From positions 1 to 11,607 of the forward strand of contig JAEZIJ010000119.1 in NCBI GenBank assembly GCA_023436715.1: DNA of 11,607 bases, read 5' to 3'. Position numbers and translations under genes: made by a program. This document shows, piece after piece, positions 5,596 through 11,607 of this stretch. The DNA comes from Acidobacteriota bacterium. Its GTDB lineage: Bacteria > Acidobacteriota > Terriglobia > Bryobacterales > Bryobacteraceae. How positions within the stretch are numbered: position 1 is the first letter of the stretch; every line of letters begins with the position of its first letter. The notes under the pieces are model-generated. The model searched no databases, was not told the origin of the DNA, and saw only the letters and a program-made list of their open reading frames with translations.

Positions 5596-6153
5596 ATGAT
5601 CTCTGCAACTCAAATGCGCCCGGGCATGGTTATCAAGTTCAACAATGAACTTTACTCCGTCTTCAGCGTGGTCCATCGCACTCCGGGCAATCTCCGCGGC
5701 TTCGTCCAGGCCAAGATGCGCAGTCTGCGCAGCGGAAACATGACCGAGCACCGGTTCTCTTCGGAAGACCGCGTCGAGCGCGCGGCTCTCGAAGAGCACA
5801 ACATGGAGTATCTGTACGACGACGGCGAGTACTATTACTTCATGAACACGGAAACCTTCGAGCAGATGCACCTCACGAAGGACCTCCTCGGAGACGCCAC
5901 CCAGTACCTCATCCCTCAGTTAGCCGTCACCGTCGAGTTCTACGAAGGCAAACCGATCAGCGTCGAGCTTCCTCCGACCGTTGACCTTACCGTGGTTGAG
6001 ACGGAGCCGGGCCTGAAAGGCGCGTCCGTTTCCAACGTGACCAAGCCCGCGACCCTCGAAACCGGCCTCGTCGTGCAGGTGCCGCCGTTCATCGGCAGCG
6101 GCGAGAAGATCCGCGTCAACACGGCCGAAGGCACGTATCAGGAACGCGCGTAG
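5596..6153 (+). CDS. efp: Translation elongation factor P
   Basis: EF-P binds the ribosome between the P and E sites and relieves stalling on polyproline. The 185 residues fit the family (187 in E. coli). The N-terminal KOW-like domain spans about 1-64 and two OB domains follow. Conserved landmarks are YLYDDGEYYYFMNTETFEQ (77-95), EPGLKG (136-141), KPATLETG (148-155), and the C-terminal GEKIRVNTAEGTY (171-183). The domain I tip loop is PGNLRGF at 30-36. Aligned by eye to E. coli PGKGQAF, the residue at the Lys34 position is Asn32, so neither beta-lysylation nor Arg rhamnosylation could occur at that exact position. Lys or Arg partners epmA/earP are not in the window. The gene is convergent with selA, 9 bp between stops. 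Confidence 0.97.
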   Translation: MISATQMRPGMVIKFNNELYSVFSVVHRTPGNLRGFVQAKMRSLRSGNMTEHRFSSEDRVERAALEEHNMEYLYDDGEYYYFMNTETFEQMHLTKDLLGDATQYLIPQLAVTVEFYEGKPISVELPPTVDLTVVETEPGLKGASVSNVTKPATLETGLVVQVPPFIGSGEKIRVNTAEGTYQERA

Positions 6154-6162
6154 CCGCGCGGA

Positions 6163-7497
6163 TCAAGGATTCAAGGCCTGCATCAGCGCCGAAACCAGCG
6201 CTGGTTCTTCCTCGGGAAAAACGGTGCGCGGATCGACTAACAGCCGGTCCGCCTCAATTCTGGCCACAACAGGAGGATCTCCGCCGCGCAGGGCGCGATC
6301 GAGCGCGACCACATCCCGCGAAGCGATCGCGATCAGCCAGGTGGGCAGCGACTGGTCCGGCGTCGACCCGCCTCCAATAACCGATTCGCCCGCCACCACC
6401 TCCGCCTCAACTCCGTCCAACTGCTTCACAAGCCGCTCCGCGCGTGCGCGGATTTCGGCCGCGCTCTGCCGGATCATTCTCAGCGCCGGCACCTCGTCCC
6501 AGCGCTCCAGGAGCAGACTTCGCAGCGTTGTCTCGAGGGACTGGAGAATCAGCTTGTCCAATCTCAGCGCCCGGTACAGCGGGTTGCGCCGCAGCCTCGC
6601 GATCAACTCGGGGTTGCCCGCCAGGATGCCGGCCTGCGGCCCGCCAAGCAGCTTGTCTCCGCTGAACGAAACCACGTCAACTCCACTGCGCAGACTCTCC
6701 ACCACCAGCGGTTCATCGACGCCGCACGCGCTCAGGTCCGTGATGCAACCGCTTCCCAGGTCCTCGTACACCGGGATGCGCGCCTGCTCGCCGAGAGCGG
6801 TTAGCTCGCCCAGCGTGGGCTGCCCCGTGAAACCCCTGATGCGGAAATTGCTCGGATGTACCCGCAGCAGCAGGCGAGTACGTTCGTTGATCGCCGAGCG
6901 GTAGTCCTCGATCCGCGTGCGGTTCGTTGTGCCGACTTCACGAAGTACCGCCCCCGACTCCGCCATGATCTCCGGAATGCGGAACCCATCGCCGATCTCG
7001 ATCAGTTCTCCCCGCGAGACCACTACCTCGCCGCCCGCCGCGAGTTCCTTCAGCGCGAGAAACACGGCCGCGGCGTTATTGTTGACCGCAATTCCGGGCT
7101 TTCCGAGCAGGCGCTCGATCAGCCCGGATATGTGTACGTCCCGCTTCCCCCGCGCTCCCGCCGCCAGATCGTATTCCAGGTTCGAGTAGCCGGCGAGCGG
7201 CGCGAAGCGAGCCAGAGGAGCGCGGCCGAGGTTCGTATGCAGCACCACGCCCGTCGCGTTGATGACGGCCCGCAGGGAGGGAGACGCGAGCCGCGCCAAC
7301 CGTTGCTCCACAACTTCTTCGTACGGTCGTCGAGCGGGCTTGCGCCCCGCGCGGATCGCCTCGCGCGCCTCTTCCAGCACGCGGCGTACCTCGTCTACGA
7401 TAAGCGCGCGCGGGTACCTGTCCGCCAGGTGCCCCAGGCGCGTCAGCACCTCATCCACCGATGGCAGCGAGCGCAGCTCGCCGGCGTTATTCGTCAT
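6163..7497 (-). CDS. selA: L-seryl-tRNA(Sec) selenium transferase
   Basis: SelA is a PLP enzyme that converts Ser-tRNA(Sec) to Sec-tRNA(Sec) using selenophosphate. The 444 residues are close to the family's usual 460 or so. Residues 1-70 are the tRNA-recognition N-terminal domain. Landmarks: INATGVVLHTNLGRAPLA at 79-96, VNNNAAAVFL at 138-147, VVSRGELIEIGDGFRIP at 159-175, REVGTTNRT at 186-194, and SFSGDKLLGGPQAG at 277-290, where Lys282 is the PLP Schiff-base lysine. All look intact. The ATG lies 7 bp after the stop of the PIG-L gene, with no strong ribosome site of its own, so it is probably translated by coupling as the last gene of the operon. selB, selD and selC are not in the window; selenoprotein synthesis is inferred from SelA alone. 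Confidence 0.96.
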   Translation of the reverse strand: MTNNAGELRSLPSVDEVLTRLGHLADRYPRALIVDEVRRVLEEAREAIRAGRKPARRPYEEVVEQRLARLASPSLRAVINATGVVLHTNLGRAPLARFAPLAGYSNLEYDLAAGARGKRDVHISGLIERLLGKPGIAVNNNAAAVFLALKELAAGGEVVVSRGELIEIGDGFRIPEIMAESGAVLREVGTTNRTRIEDYRSAINERTRLLLRVHPSNFRIRGFTGQPTLGELTALGEQARIPVYEDLGSGCITDLSACGVDEPLVVESLRSGVDVVSFSGDKLLGGPQAGILAGNPELIARLRRNPLYRALRLDKLILQSLETTLRSLLLERWDEVPALRMIRQSAAEIRARAERLVKQLDGVEAEVVAGESVIGGGSTPDQSLPTWLIAIASRDVVALDRALRGGDPPVVARIEADRLLVDPRTVFPEEEPALVSALMQALNP

Positions 7498-7504
7498 TCA
7501 AGGT

Positions 7505-8371
7505 CTATTTGACCATAGGGAACAGCTTGCGCAGCGTCGCTTCGTTCGGACGCCGCCCGAACTCGCAGATCTCGAACGCTTCAGCGTGTTTGATCCCGTT
7601 CCCGCGCTCCGCCCCGTACCATTTGATGAGCGCCTGCCGTATAGCTGGGGTCAGTTCGCGGTCGCGCTGGCTGCCAAGCCATTTCCTGCGCTCGGCCGGA
7701 TCTTTCGGAACCTGGTCCAGCGTGTGGTCCACCCACGGCAGCCACTCGTACATCTGCGAGACGTGGGCGTCGAACCCATCCATCTTCTTCTCCCAGACAT
7801 CGTCGATGTCCACCGCGATATCCGCGCGGAACGGCGCGGGCTTCTGGAATCCGTCCTGGAAATACAGGAACACCGGATTGTCGTGCAGCGGAGGAGTGTC
7901 GGGACAGACGTTCGGCACCACTACCATATAGGCGGCATCCTGCACGAGCACACCCGTGTAACGGTGATCGGGGTGGTAGTCGTTCGGGCGCGGGGCCAGC
8001 ACGATGTCCGCTTTCCACTGCCGGATCAGACGGATAATCTGCTGCCGCACTTCAAGCGTGGGCATCAGTCCGCCGTCGTGGTTGTCGAGCGTGATGTACT
8101 CTGCGATGCCGAGCCGCCGCCCCGCCTCGGCCGCTTCGGCGCGCCGCCGTTTCGCGAGCGCGCCCCCGCCTTCGCTCTGGTGTCCCGCATCGCCGTTCGT
8201 CACGGAAACGAACTTGACCAGGTGCCCCATGGCCGCAAACTTCGCCGCCGTTCCGCCCGCGCGCCCGTCGCAATCGTCCGGATGCGCGCCGAAAGCAATC
8301 ACGCGAAGTTTTCCGTCCTGTGCCGACATCATTGCCGCTCCCATCAGAAGAACGAAACAGAGTTTACGCAT
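7505..8371 (-). CDS. Secreted PIG-L family deacetylase
   Basis: This is a 288-residue zinc-dependent N-deacetylase of the LmbE/PIG-L family, which removes acetyl groups from N-acetylglucosamine-type substrates. A signal peptide covers about residues 1-17 (basic MRK, hydrophobic core, AMMSAQ), so the enzyme acts outside the cytoplasm. The metal site is visible: AHPDD at 29-33 (His30, Asp32, Asp33) and HPDH at 133-136. Between them lies VSVTNGDAGH (56-64 region), typical of the fold. ATG 8371 is supported by GGAG 8 bases upstream; the gene begins 3 bases after the oxidoreductase TGA. A periplasmic or extracellular sugar or glycolipid substrate is likely but cannot be named. Confidence 0.9.
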   Translation of the reverse strand: MRKLCFVLLMGAAMMSAQDGKLRVIAFGAHPDDCDGRAGGTAAKFAAMGHLVKFVSVTNGDAGHQSEGGGALAKRRRAEAAEAGRRLGIAEYITLDNHDGGLMPTLEVRQQIIRLIRQWKADIVLAPRPNDYHPDHRYTGVLVQDAAYMVVVPNVCPDTPPLHDNPVFLYFQDGFQKPAPFRADIAVDIDDVWEKKMDGFDAHVSQMYEWLPWVDHTLDQVPKDPAERRKWLGSQRDRELTPAIRQALIKWYGAERGNGIKHAEAFEICEFGRRPNEATLRKLFPMVK

Positions 8372-8374
8372 ATG

Positions 8375-9526
8375 TCATGCTCCGTACAGTCCTTTCCAGG
8401 TTGCTTCCTTCCGGTTGTAAAGCGCGGTCCGGCCAAGGATAGCGATCATTGTGCTGATCGCCGACCGCTCGGCCACGTTCTCTACCTCGCCGCTCACAAT
8501 GCGGCCGAGGAACTGCTCGATTGCGTCCATCGTGATATCGCGCTTCGATTTGATGGTTTCGGTATTGCCGGGGCCTTTCACGTGGGCCATACGGTCCCGC
8601 GACGTGAGCAGCACACCCTTTGTCCCCGTGAACTCCTCTCCGATGTTCCTGAAGCCCGCCGGGCTGAGCTGATTCGCCTCGAAGTTCACGTGTATGCCGT
8701 TCGGGAATTCGAAGGTCAACGAAAGGTGGTCGAGGATGTCCATCGTCGTCCGCACCTTGCGCCCGCCGTAGCCGATTGCGCGGATCGGAGTGCCGCCGAG
8801 GAACCAGTGCAGCACGTCCAGGTTGTGGCAATCCTGCTCGACGAGAATATCGCCCGAGAGTTCCCTGTAGCAAAACCAGTTCCGCAGCTTTTCGATCTTC
8901 GGGTCGTCGTATGCCGCGCGCTTGAACGGATCCTGGGCGATCCAGAACCCCCGCGCATTCACTACGTCGCCGATTTGCCCCTCCTTCAGGCGTTTGTACG
9001 CCTCCAGGTAAACGGGGCCGGAGCGCTGCTGGAAGCCCGTCGAAACGCACTTCTTCGGATCCGCCTTTTTTTCCGCCGCGATCACGCGCTTGCAGCCCGC
9101 GTAATCGACCGCCATCGGCTTCTCGCAGTAAACGTGCTTGCGTGCCTGAATGGCCGCCTCGAGCATGCGCGGATGGTCGAAGGGCGGCGACGCGATCACC
9201 ACCGCGTCGAGATCGGATGCGAGCGCCTTCTGGTAATCCTTGTAGACCGCCGGGTTCTGCAGCTTCAGTTTCGCCGTGGCCGCCTCGATGCGGTCGTCGA
9301 AAAGGTCGCAGACCGCCGTAATCCGCGCGCGCGGATCCGCATGCACGATGCTCGCGTCGTAAGAGCCCCGGTTGCCGGCGCCGATCAGGCCGACCGAAAT
9401 CTTCGAGTTCGCCTGCGAGCCGCGTACCGATTCCGGCTTTACGATCGTAAACGCGCCGGCCGCCGCCACGCCCGTAGTCTTCGAGATGAAATTGCGCCGT
9501 GACACGGCGGTATGATCGCTACCCAT
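8375..9526 (-). CDS. Tat-exported Gfo/Idh/MocA family oxidoreductase
   Basis: This is a 383-residue NAD(P)-dependent sugar or cyclitol oxidoreductase. A twin-arginine signal, SRRNFISK at 9-16 followed by a hydrophobic alanine-rich stretch to about 29, predicts export of the folded, cofactor-loaded protein. The Rossmann motif GAGNRG is at 49-54, the family EKP motif at 135-137, and the active-site segment EQDCHNLDVLHW at 230-241 (His234, Asp237) lies in the C-terminal alpha/beta domain. Similar Tat-tagged members are abundant in Acidobacteria and Planctomycetes; their substrates are mostly unknown. ATG 9526 is supported by a strong TGGAGGT 4 bases upstream and a TATAAT further up. It is the first gene of an apparent operon with the PIG-L deacetylase and selA. 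It could be a dehydrogenase or a glycosidase-like hydrolase. Confidence 0.92.
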   Translation of the reverse strand: MGSDHTAVSRRNFISKTTGVAAAGAFTIVKPESVRGSQANSKISVGLIGAGNRGSYDASIVHADPRARITAVCDLFDDRIEAATAKLKLQNPAVYKDYQKALASDLDAVVIASPPFDHPRMLEAAIQARKHVYCEKPMAVDYAGCKRVIAAEKKADPKKCVSTGFQQRSGPVYLEAYKRLKEGQIGDVVNARGFWIAQDPFKRAAYDDPKIEKLRNWFCYRELSGDILVEQDCHNLDVLHWFLGGTPIRAIGYGGRKVRTTMDILDHLSLTFEFPNGIHVNFEANQLSPAGFRNIGEEFTGTKGVLLTSRDRMAHVKGPGNTETIKSKRDITMDAIEQFLGRIVSGEVENVAERSAISTMIAILGRTALYNRKEATWKGLYGA

Positions 9527-9530
9527 GAGA

Positions 9531-9537
9531 ACCTCCA
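9531..9537 (-). promoter_or_regulatory. Strong ribosome binding site of the oxidoreductase gene
   Basis: The minus strand reads TGGAGGT, near-perfect anti-16S complementarity, 4 bases before the ATG at 9526. It is the only strong Shine-Dalgarno site seen in the window and fixes this start. Confidence 0.7.
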
Positions 9538-9543
9538 GGGGTG

Positions 9544-9549
9544 ATTATA
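9544..9549 (-). promoter_or_regulatory. Candidate -10 box (TATAAT) of the oxidoreductase-deacetylase-selA operon
   Basis: The minus strand reads a perfect TATAAT, 17 bases before the ATG at 9526. Transcription would start near 9537, leaving a leader of about 11 bases containing the TGGAGGT site. No good -35 box is visible at 16-18 bp. Confidence 0.45.
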
Positions 9550-9554
9550 TCCGT

Positions 9555-9583
9555 TTGTCACGCGGTCAGCCGATAGGTAACAT
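9555..9583 (+). promoter_or_regulatory. Candidate galE promoter giving a leaderless mRNA
   Basis: TTGTCA (9555-9560, 5/6 match), an exact 17-bp spacer, then TAACAT (9578-9583, 4/6 match). The -10 ends 6 bases before the galE ATG at 9590, so +1 would coincide with the start codon. No Shine-Dalgarno site is present. Confidence 0.45.
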
Positions 9584-9589
9584 CAGGTT

Positions 9590-10570
9590 ATGGCCATACT
9601 CGTCACCGGCGGTGCGGGCTACATCGGAAGCGTTACGGTCGAACTTCTGCGGAAGCGCGGAGAGCAGGTCGTCGTGCTGGACGATCTCTGCCGGGGGCAC
9701 CGCGCGGCGCTCGACGCGGACATCCCGTTCTATCAGGGAAAGGTAAGCGACGCGGCGCTGGTGTCGCGGATTGCGGCCGAGCACGAGGTCGAGGCGTGCA
9801 TCCATTTTGCCGCGCTCATCGAGGTGGGCGAGTCCGTCTCCGCGCCGTCGCGCTACTTCGATAACAACACCGTTCAGGCCATGGCGCTTCTGAACGCGCT
9901 GCGCGACGCCGGCGTGAATCGCTTCGTCTTTTCCTCGACCGCCGCCGTGTATGGGCAGCCGAAAGAGGTTCCAATCACGGAAGACCACCCGCTATCGCCG
10001 GCAAATCCGTACGGGTGGTCGAAGCACTTCGTCGAGCGCATTCTTGAAAGCTACGACCGCGCGTACGGCTTGAAGTTCGTCGCGCTGCGCTATTTCAATG
10101 CCGCCGGCGCCACGCGCGAGCATGGCGAACATCACGAGCCGGAAAGCCATCTCATCCCGAACGTGCTCAAGGCGGCGCTCAAGGTCCGCTCGCACGTTTC
10201 CATCTTCGGGCAGTATTACCCGACTCCGGACGGCACTCCGGTCCGCGACTACATCCACGTCGCCGACCTCGGCGCCGCGCACCTGCTGGCGCTCGACTAC
10301 TTGCGCGATGGAGGGCAGTCCGACTTCCTGAATTTGGGGAACGGGAAGGGATACACCGTGCTCGAAGTGGTCGAAGCGGCAAGACGCGTAACCGGGCGCG
10401 AGATCGAAACCCGGCAGGAACCGCCACGCGCGGGCGACCCGTCACACCTCGTGGCGTGCGCGGACAAAGCCCGCAGAGTGCTGGAATGGGAACCCGCCTG
10501 CCCCAAGCTCGACGACATCATCCGCAGCGCCTGGGACTGGCACTTGGCGCATCCAAAGGGGTACGAGTAG
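9590..10570 (+). CDS. galE: UDP-glucose 4-epimerase
   Basis: This enzyme interconverts UDP-glucose and UDP-galactose using tightly bound NAD+. It is a 326-residue cytosolic extended SDR protein. Visible landmarks: the glycine-rich NAD motif GGAGYIG at 7-13; LDDL at 30-33 following strand 2; IHFAALIEVGES at 71-82; the catalytic SST at 115-117 with YGWSK (Tyr141, Lys145); RYFNAAGA at 167-174; and DGTPVRDYIHVAD at 214-226. The residue after GYIGS is Val instead of the His seen in many GalE proteins, a minor variation. A UDP-GalNAc/GlcNAc epimerase cannot be excluded without structural modelling. It provides activated galactose for surface glycans, consistent with the glycosyltransferase at the left end. 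The stop is 13 bp from the convergent hepT stop. Confidence 0.95.
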   Translation: MAILVTGGAGYIGSVTVELLRKRGEQVVVLDDLCRGHRAALDADIPFYQGKVSDAALVSRIAAEHEVEACIHFAALIEVGESVSAPSRYFDNNTVQAMALLNALRDAGVNRFVFSSTAAVYGQPKEVPITEDHPLSPANPYGWSKHFVERILESYDRAYGLKFVALRYFNAAGATREHGEHHEPESHLIPNVLKAALKVRSHVSIFGQYYPTPDGTPVRDYIHVADLGAAHLLALDYLRDGGQSDFLNLGNGKGYTVLEVVEAARRVTGREIETRQEPPRAGDPSHLVACADKARRVLEWEPACPKLDDIIRSAWDWHLAHPKGYE

Positions 10571-10583
10571 AGGGGGGCGAATG

Positions 10584-10928
10584 TCATTGCCCGGTGCCCT
10601 CAGGGCCGAGAAACCGCTCCAGAACCGCCTGGAGTTCTGGTATGCGGGACGAGGCTACATTCCAGACTTCGTCCAGGTCGACGCCGATGTAATCGTGGAT
10701 CAGGACGTCGCGCATGCCGCAGATGGCCTTCCAGTCCAGTTCCGCCAAACGCGCCCGTGTCTGGGCAGAAACCCGCTTGGCCGCTTCGCCAATTACTTCG
10801 ACGTTGCGGATCACGGCATCCTGCAATGCCTCCGATTCCATGAAGGCCTTCTTGCCAGGACCGATGAAGCGCGTTACGCGGTGACACCGTTCCACCATGT
10901 GGTGCAAGTACAGCCGGTCGTCCTTCAC
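10584..10928 (-). CDS. hepT: HepT-like ribonuclease toxin (DUF86)
   Basis: This 114-residue all-helical protein belongs to the HepT/DUF86 (HEPN) family, RNases that cleave RNA and arrest growth. The diagnostic Rx4HxY motif is intact as RDVLIHDY at 73-80 (Arg73, His78, Tyr80). In the type VII system that Tyr is AMPylated by the partner MntA, silencing the toxin. Further family segments are AVIRNVEVIGEAAKRV (38-53) and DWKAICGMRD (65-74). The GTG start at 10928 overlaps the mntA TGA as GTGA, indicating coupled translation. The gene is short but full length for the family. Confidence 0.92.
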   Translation of the reverse strand: MKDDRLYLHHMVERCHRVTRFIGPGKKAFMESEALQDAVIRNVEVIGEAAKRVSAQTRARLAELDWKAICGMRDVLIHDYIGVDLDEVWNVASSRIPELQAVLERFLGPEGTGQ

Positions 10929-11218
10929 AGTGGCGTGGCCTCGCGCAGGATTCTGTCGCGCACGTACCAGTGCAGTGACTTCTCCGTTCCAACGTGGACC
11001 TTCACGCCGAGCAGATCTTGAAGATCCTGAACCAGCCCGGCGTGGTCGAGAAGGCTCCGTCCGGGCTCCCAGGAAACTAATAGGTCAAGGTCACTGTTTT
11101 CGTTGGCTTCGCCACGTGCCACGGAACCGAACACACGGACGCTCTGCGCGCCGCGCCGCGCAGCCAGGCGCATGATCTCCTCCCGGCGTTCGGAGCGCAA
11201 TGTGTCCAAAGTAACCAT
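10925..11218 (-). CDS. mntA: MntA-like minimal nucleotidyltransferase antitoxin
   Basis: This is a 97-residue minimal nucleotidyltransferase, predicted to AMPylate and neutralise the adjacent HepT. The core motif GSx10DxD is present: Gly31-Ser32, then Asp43 and Asp45 in NSDLDLLV. The third carboxylate, expected in a segment like VDLVTEK, aligns with VHVGTEK at 74-80, where His75 replaces Asp/Glu (codon CAC, one base from GAC). That may weaken catalysis, or antitoxicity may depend on binding. ATG 11218 is chosen since MVTLDTLRSERREEI is the usual family N-terminus. The frame continues open to 11431, but the extra residues are compositionally unlike protein. No strong ribosome site is seen; a perfect dyad lies just upstream at 11225-11237. 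Confidence 0.88.
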   Translation of the reverse strand: MVTLDTLRSERREEIMRLAARRGAQSVRVFGSVARGEANENSDLDLLVSWEPGRSLLDHAGLVQDLQDLLGVKVHVGTEKSLHWYVRDRILREATPL

Positions 11219-11224
11219 GTCTCT

Positions 11225-11237
11225 ATTGTGCGACAAT
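11225..11237. promoter_or_regulatory. Perfect dyad ATTGT-GCG-ACAAT, candidate toxin-antitoxin operator
   Basis: A 5-bp perfect inverted repeat with a 3-bp centre lies 7-19 bases before the mntA start codon. On the minus strand it includes CACAAT, a weak -10-like hexamer 6 bases from the ATG. A protein bound here would block mntA-hepT transcription. Autoregulation is common for toxin-antitoxin operons, but no known operator motif is recognised. Confidence 0.35.
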
Positions 11238-11243
11238 TCTTGC

Positions 11244-11269
11244 GCCACGGTCTTATTCACGTCCGTGGC
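11244..11269. repeat. Inverted repeat upstream of mntA
   Basis: GCCACGG (11244-11250) and CCGTGGC (11263-11269) form a 7-bp perfect stem around a 12-base loop. No U-tract follows on either strand. It may be a second regulatory dyad for the toxin-antitoxin pair, or a weak terminator. Confidence 0.3.
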
Positions 11270-11557
11270 CCGCTCGCAGCGACAGCAATGAACTCGAAAA
11301 CCATCGGCGAGAAAGGGGACGCATACGGTCGCGCACGCTCCATGCCAAGACGGACCCGCACGCGGCACCGCAGCGCGGCAATCCACCCGGGCCGCCCCGG
11401 GGAAAGGCGACGCGAGCGCGGCGGGGCACATCCATCAGTATCCGAACGCCGCTCATTTCGCTAGAAATTGCGTCTGCCCCCTTTAGCAGCCTGTGGTGAA
11501 AGTCCCAATTGAATTAAAACCAGTTACGTAAGGAAATGTTTCAGCGTCTATTCACCG

Positions 11558-11607
11558 ATGTCGATGGGCACGCGAAAAGACCGGGAGCGGCAGGAGGATC
11601 TTTGGAT
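11558..11607 (+). CDS. Possible transposase N-terminus, truncated by the window end
   Basis: Only 16 codons are inside the window: a Met-Ser-Met-Gly start followed by the charged run TRKDRERQEDLW. This resembles the first residues (MGxRK-R-xQ-x-W type) of a transposase group in Acidobacteria and Planctomycetes that I recall as IS1182/IS5-like. The start could be the Met at 11558 or at 11564. The frame is open to the last base. The AT-richer 5' flank fits an insertion-sequence end, but no terminal inverted repeat can be tested because the other end is outside. This is a resemblance call from very few residues. Confidence 0.4.
   Translation, partial: MSMGTRKDRERQEDLW

Larger units (their letters stand above)
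11219..11557. other. Gene-free stretch upstream of mntA with two inverted repeats
   Basis: No supportable gene is seen. The left part holds two dyads, annotated separately at 11225-11237 and 11244-11269. From 11270 to about 11455 the sequence is GC-rich, with short open frames that show no recognisable protein. From about 11460 the composition becomes more AT-rich (for example GAATTAAAAC at 11511-11520), leading into the possible transposase start. The change suggests the edge of an inserted element. Confidence 0.5.

Noticed and set aside
5450..5608. N-terminal extension of guaB to an ATG at 5608
   Set aside because: The extra 53 residues are encoded by the repeat element and promoter region, overlap the efp start, and precede the conserved family N-terminus.
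6145..6160. CGCGCG-TAGC-CGCGCG hairpin between efp and selA as a bidirectional terminator
   Set aside because: The stem is only 6 bp of alternating CG, overlaps the efp stop, and has no T-run on either side.
8375..8377. In-frame TGA of the oxidoreductase as a possible selenocysteine codon, given selA nearby
   Set aside because: The protein is already full length for its family, the next gene's ATG follows 3 bases later, and no Sec-containing motif or downstream hairpin is evident.
7259..9502. 747-codon open frame on the plus strand
   Set aside because: It lies antisense to selA, the PIG-L gene and the oxidoreductase, all of which have clear family motifs. The translation is rich in Arg, His and Val with no domain; long antisense frames are expected with G/C-ending codons.
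11219..11431. 71-residue N-terminal extension of mntA
   Set aside because: The extension reads through both inverted repeats and has Cys/Arg/Ala-rich content unlike the family; minimal nucleotidyltransferases start at MVTLDTLR-type sequence.

Overview
The window is GC-rich bacterial DNA with densely packed genes in both orientations. Its gene set (an EF-P with a PGNLRGF tip loop, a Tat-exported Gfo/Idh/MocA oxidoreductase, a secreted PIG-L deacetylase, SelA, MntA-HepT) and the G/C-ending codon use look like an acidobacterium of the Solibacter type. That assignment is an inference from remembered family resemblance, not from a marker gene or a search.

Layout, left to right. (1) 136-1545 on the minus strand is a glycosyltransferase family 2 domain fused to a SAM-dependent methyltransferase. 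It is divergent from the next block, and the two sides share one near-symmetric -10 box. (2) 1590-3930 on the plus strand is a tight block: purC, a CvpA-like membrane protein, a phosphoglycolate-phosphatase-like HAD hydrolase, and an overlapping 54-residue zinc-ribbon-like protein. (3) 3992-5449 on the minus strand is guaB (IMP dehydrogenase). A period-7, GTGG-rich hairpin element lies on each side of it. (4) 5596-6153 on the plus strand is efp, convergent with (5). (5) 9526-6163 on the minus strand is an apparent three-gene operon: Tat-exported oxidoreductase, secreted PIG-L deacetylase, then selA. (6) 9590-10570 on the plus strand is galE. (7) 11218-10584 on the minus strand is a type VII toxin-antitoxin pair, mntA-hepT. 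(8) From about 11460 the base composition becomes more AT-rich, and the last 50 bases look like the first codons of a transposase cut by the window end.

How the genes fit together: purC, cvpA and guaB all bear on purine supply (AIR to SAICAR, IMP to XMP). GalE and the glycosyltransferase/methyltransferase fusion point to surface-glycan metabolism. The oxidoreductase and deacetylase look like periplasmic sugar processing, and selA in the same transcription unit is the unexpected partner. The right-hand 1 kb (toxin-antitoxin pair, repeats, putative insertion sequence) is accessory in character.

Points most worth a second look: the two heptamer hairpin elements flanking guaB; promoter boxes that would give leaderless guaB and galE mRNAs; EF-P carrying Asn at the tip position normally held by Lys or Arg; an MntA whose third catalytic carboxylate appears to be His; the unlisted small zinc-ribbon gene; and selA co-transcribed with exported sugar enzymes. 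No rRNA, tRNA or CRISPR array was recognised, and no convincing Rho-independent terminator with a U-tract was seen.
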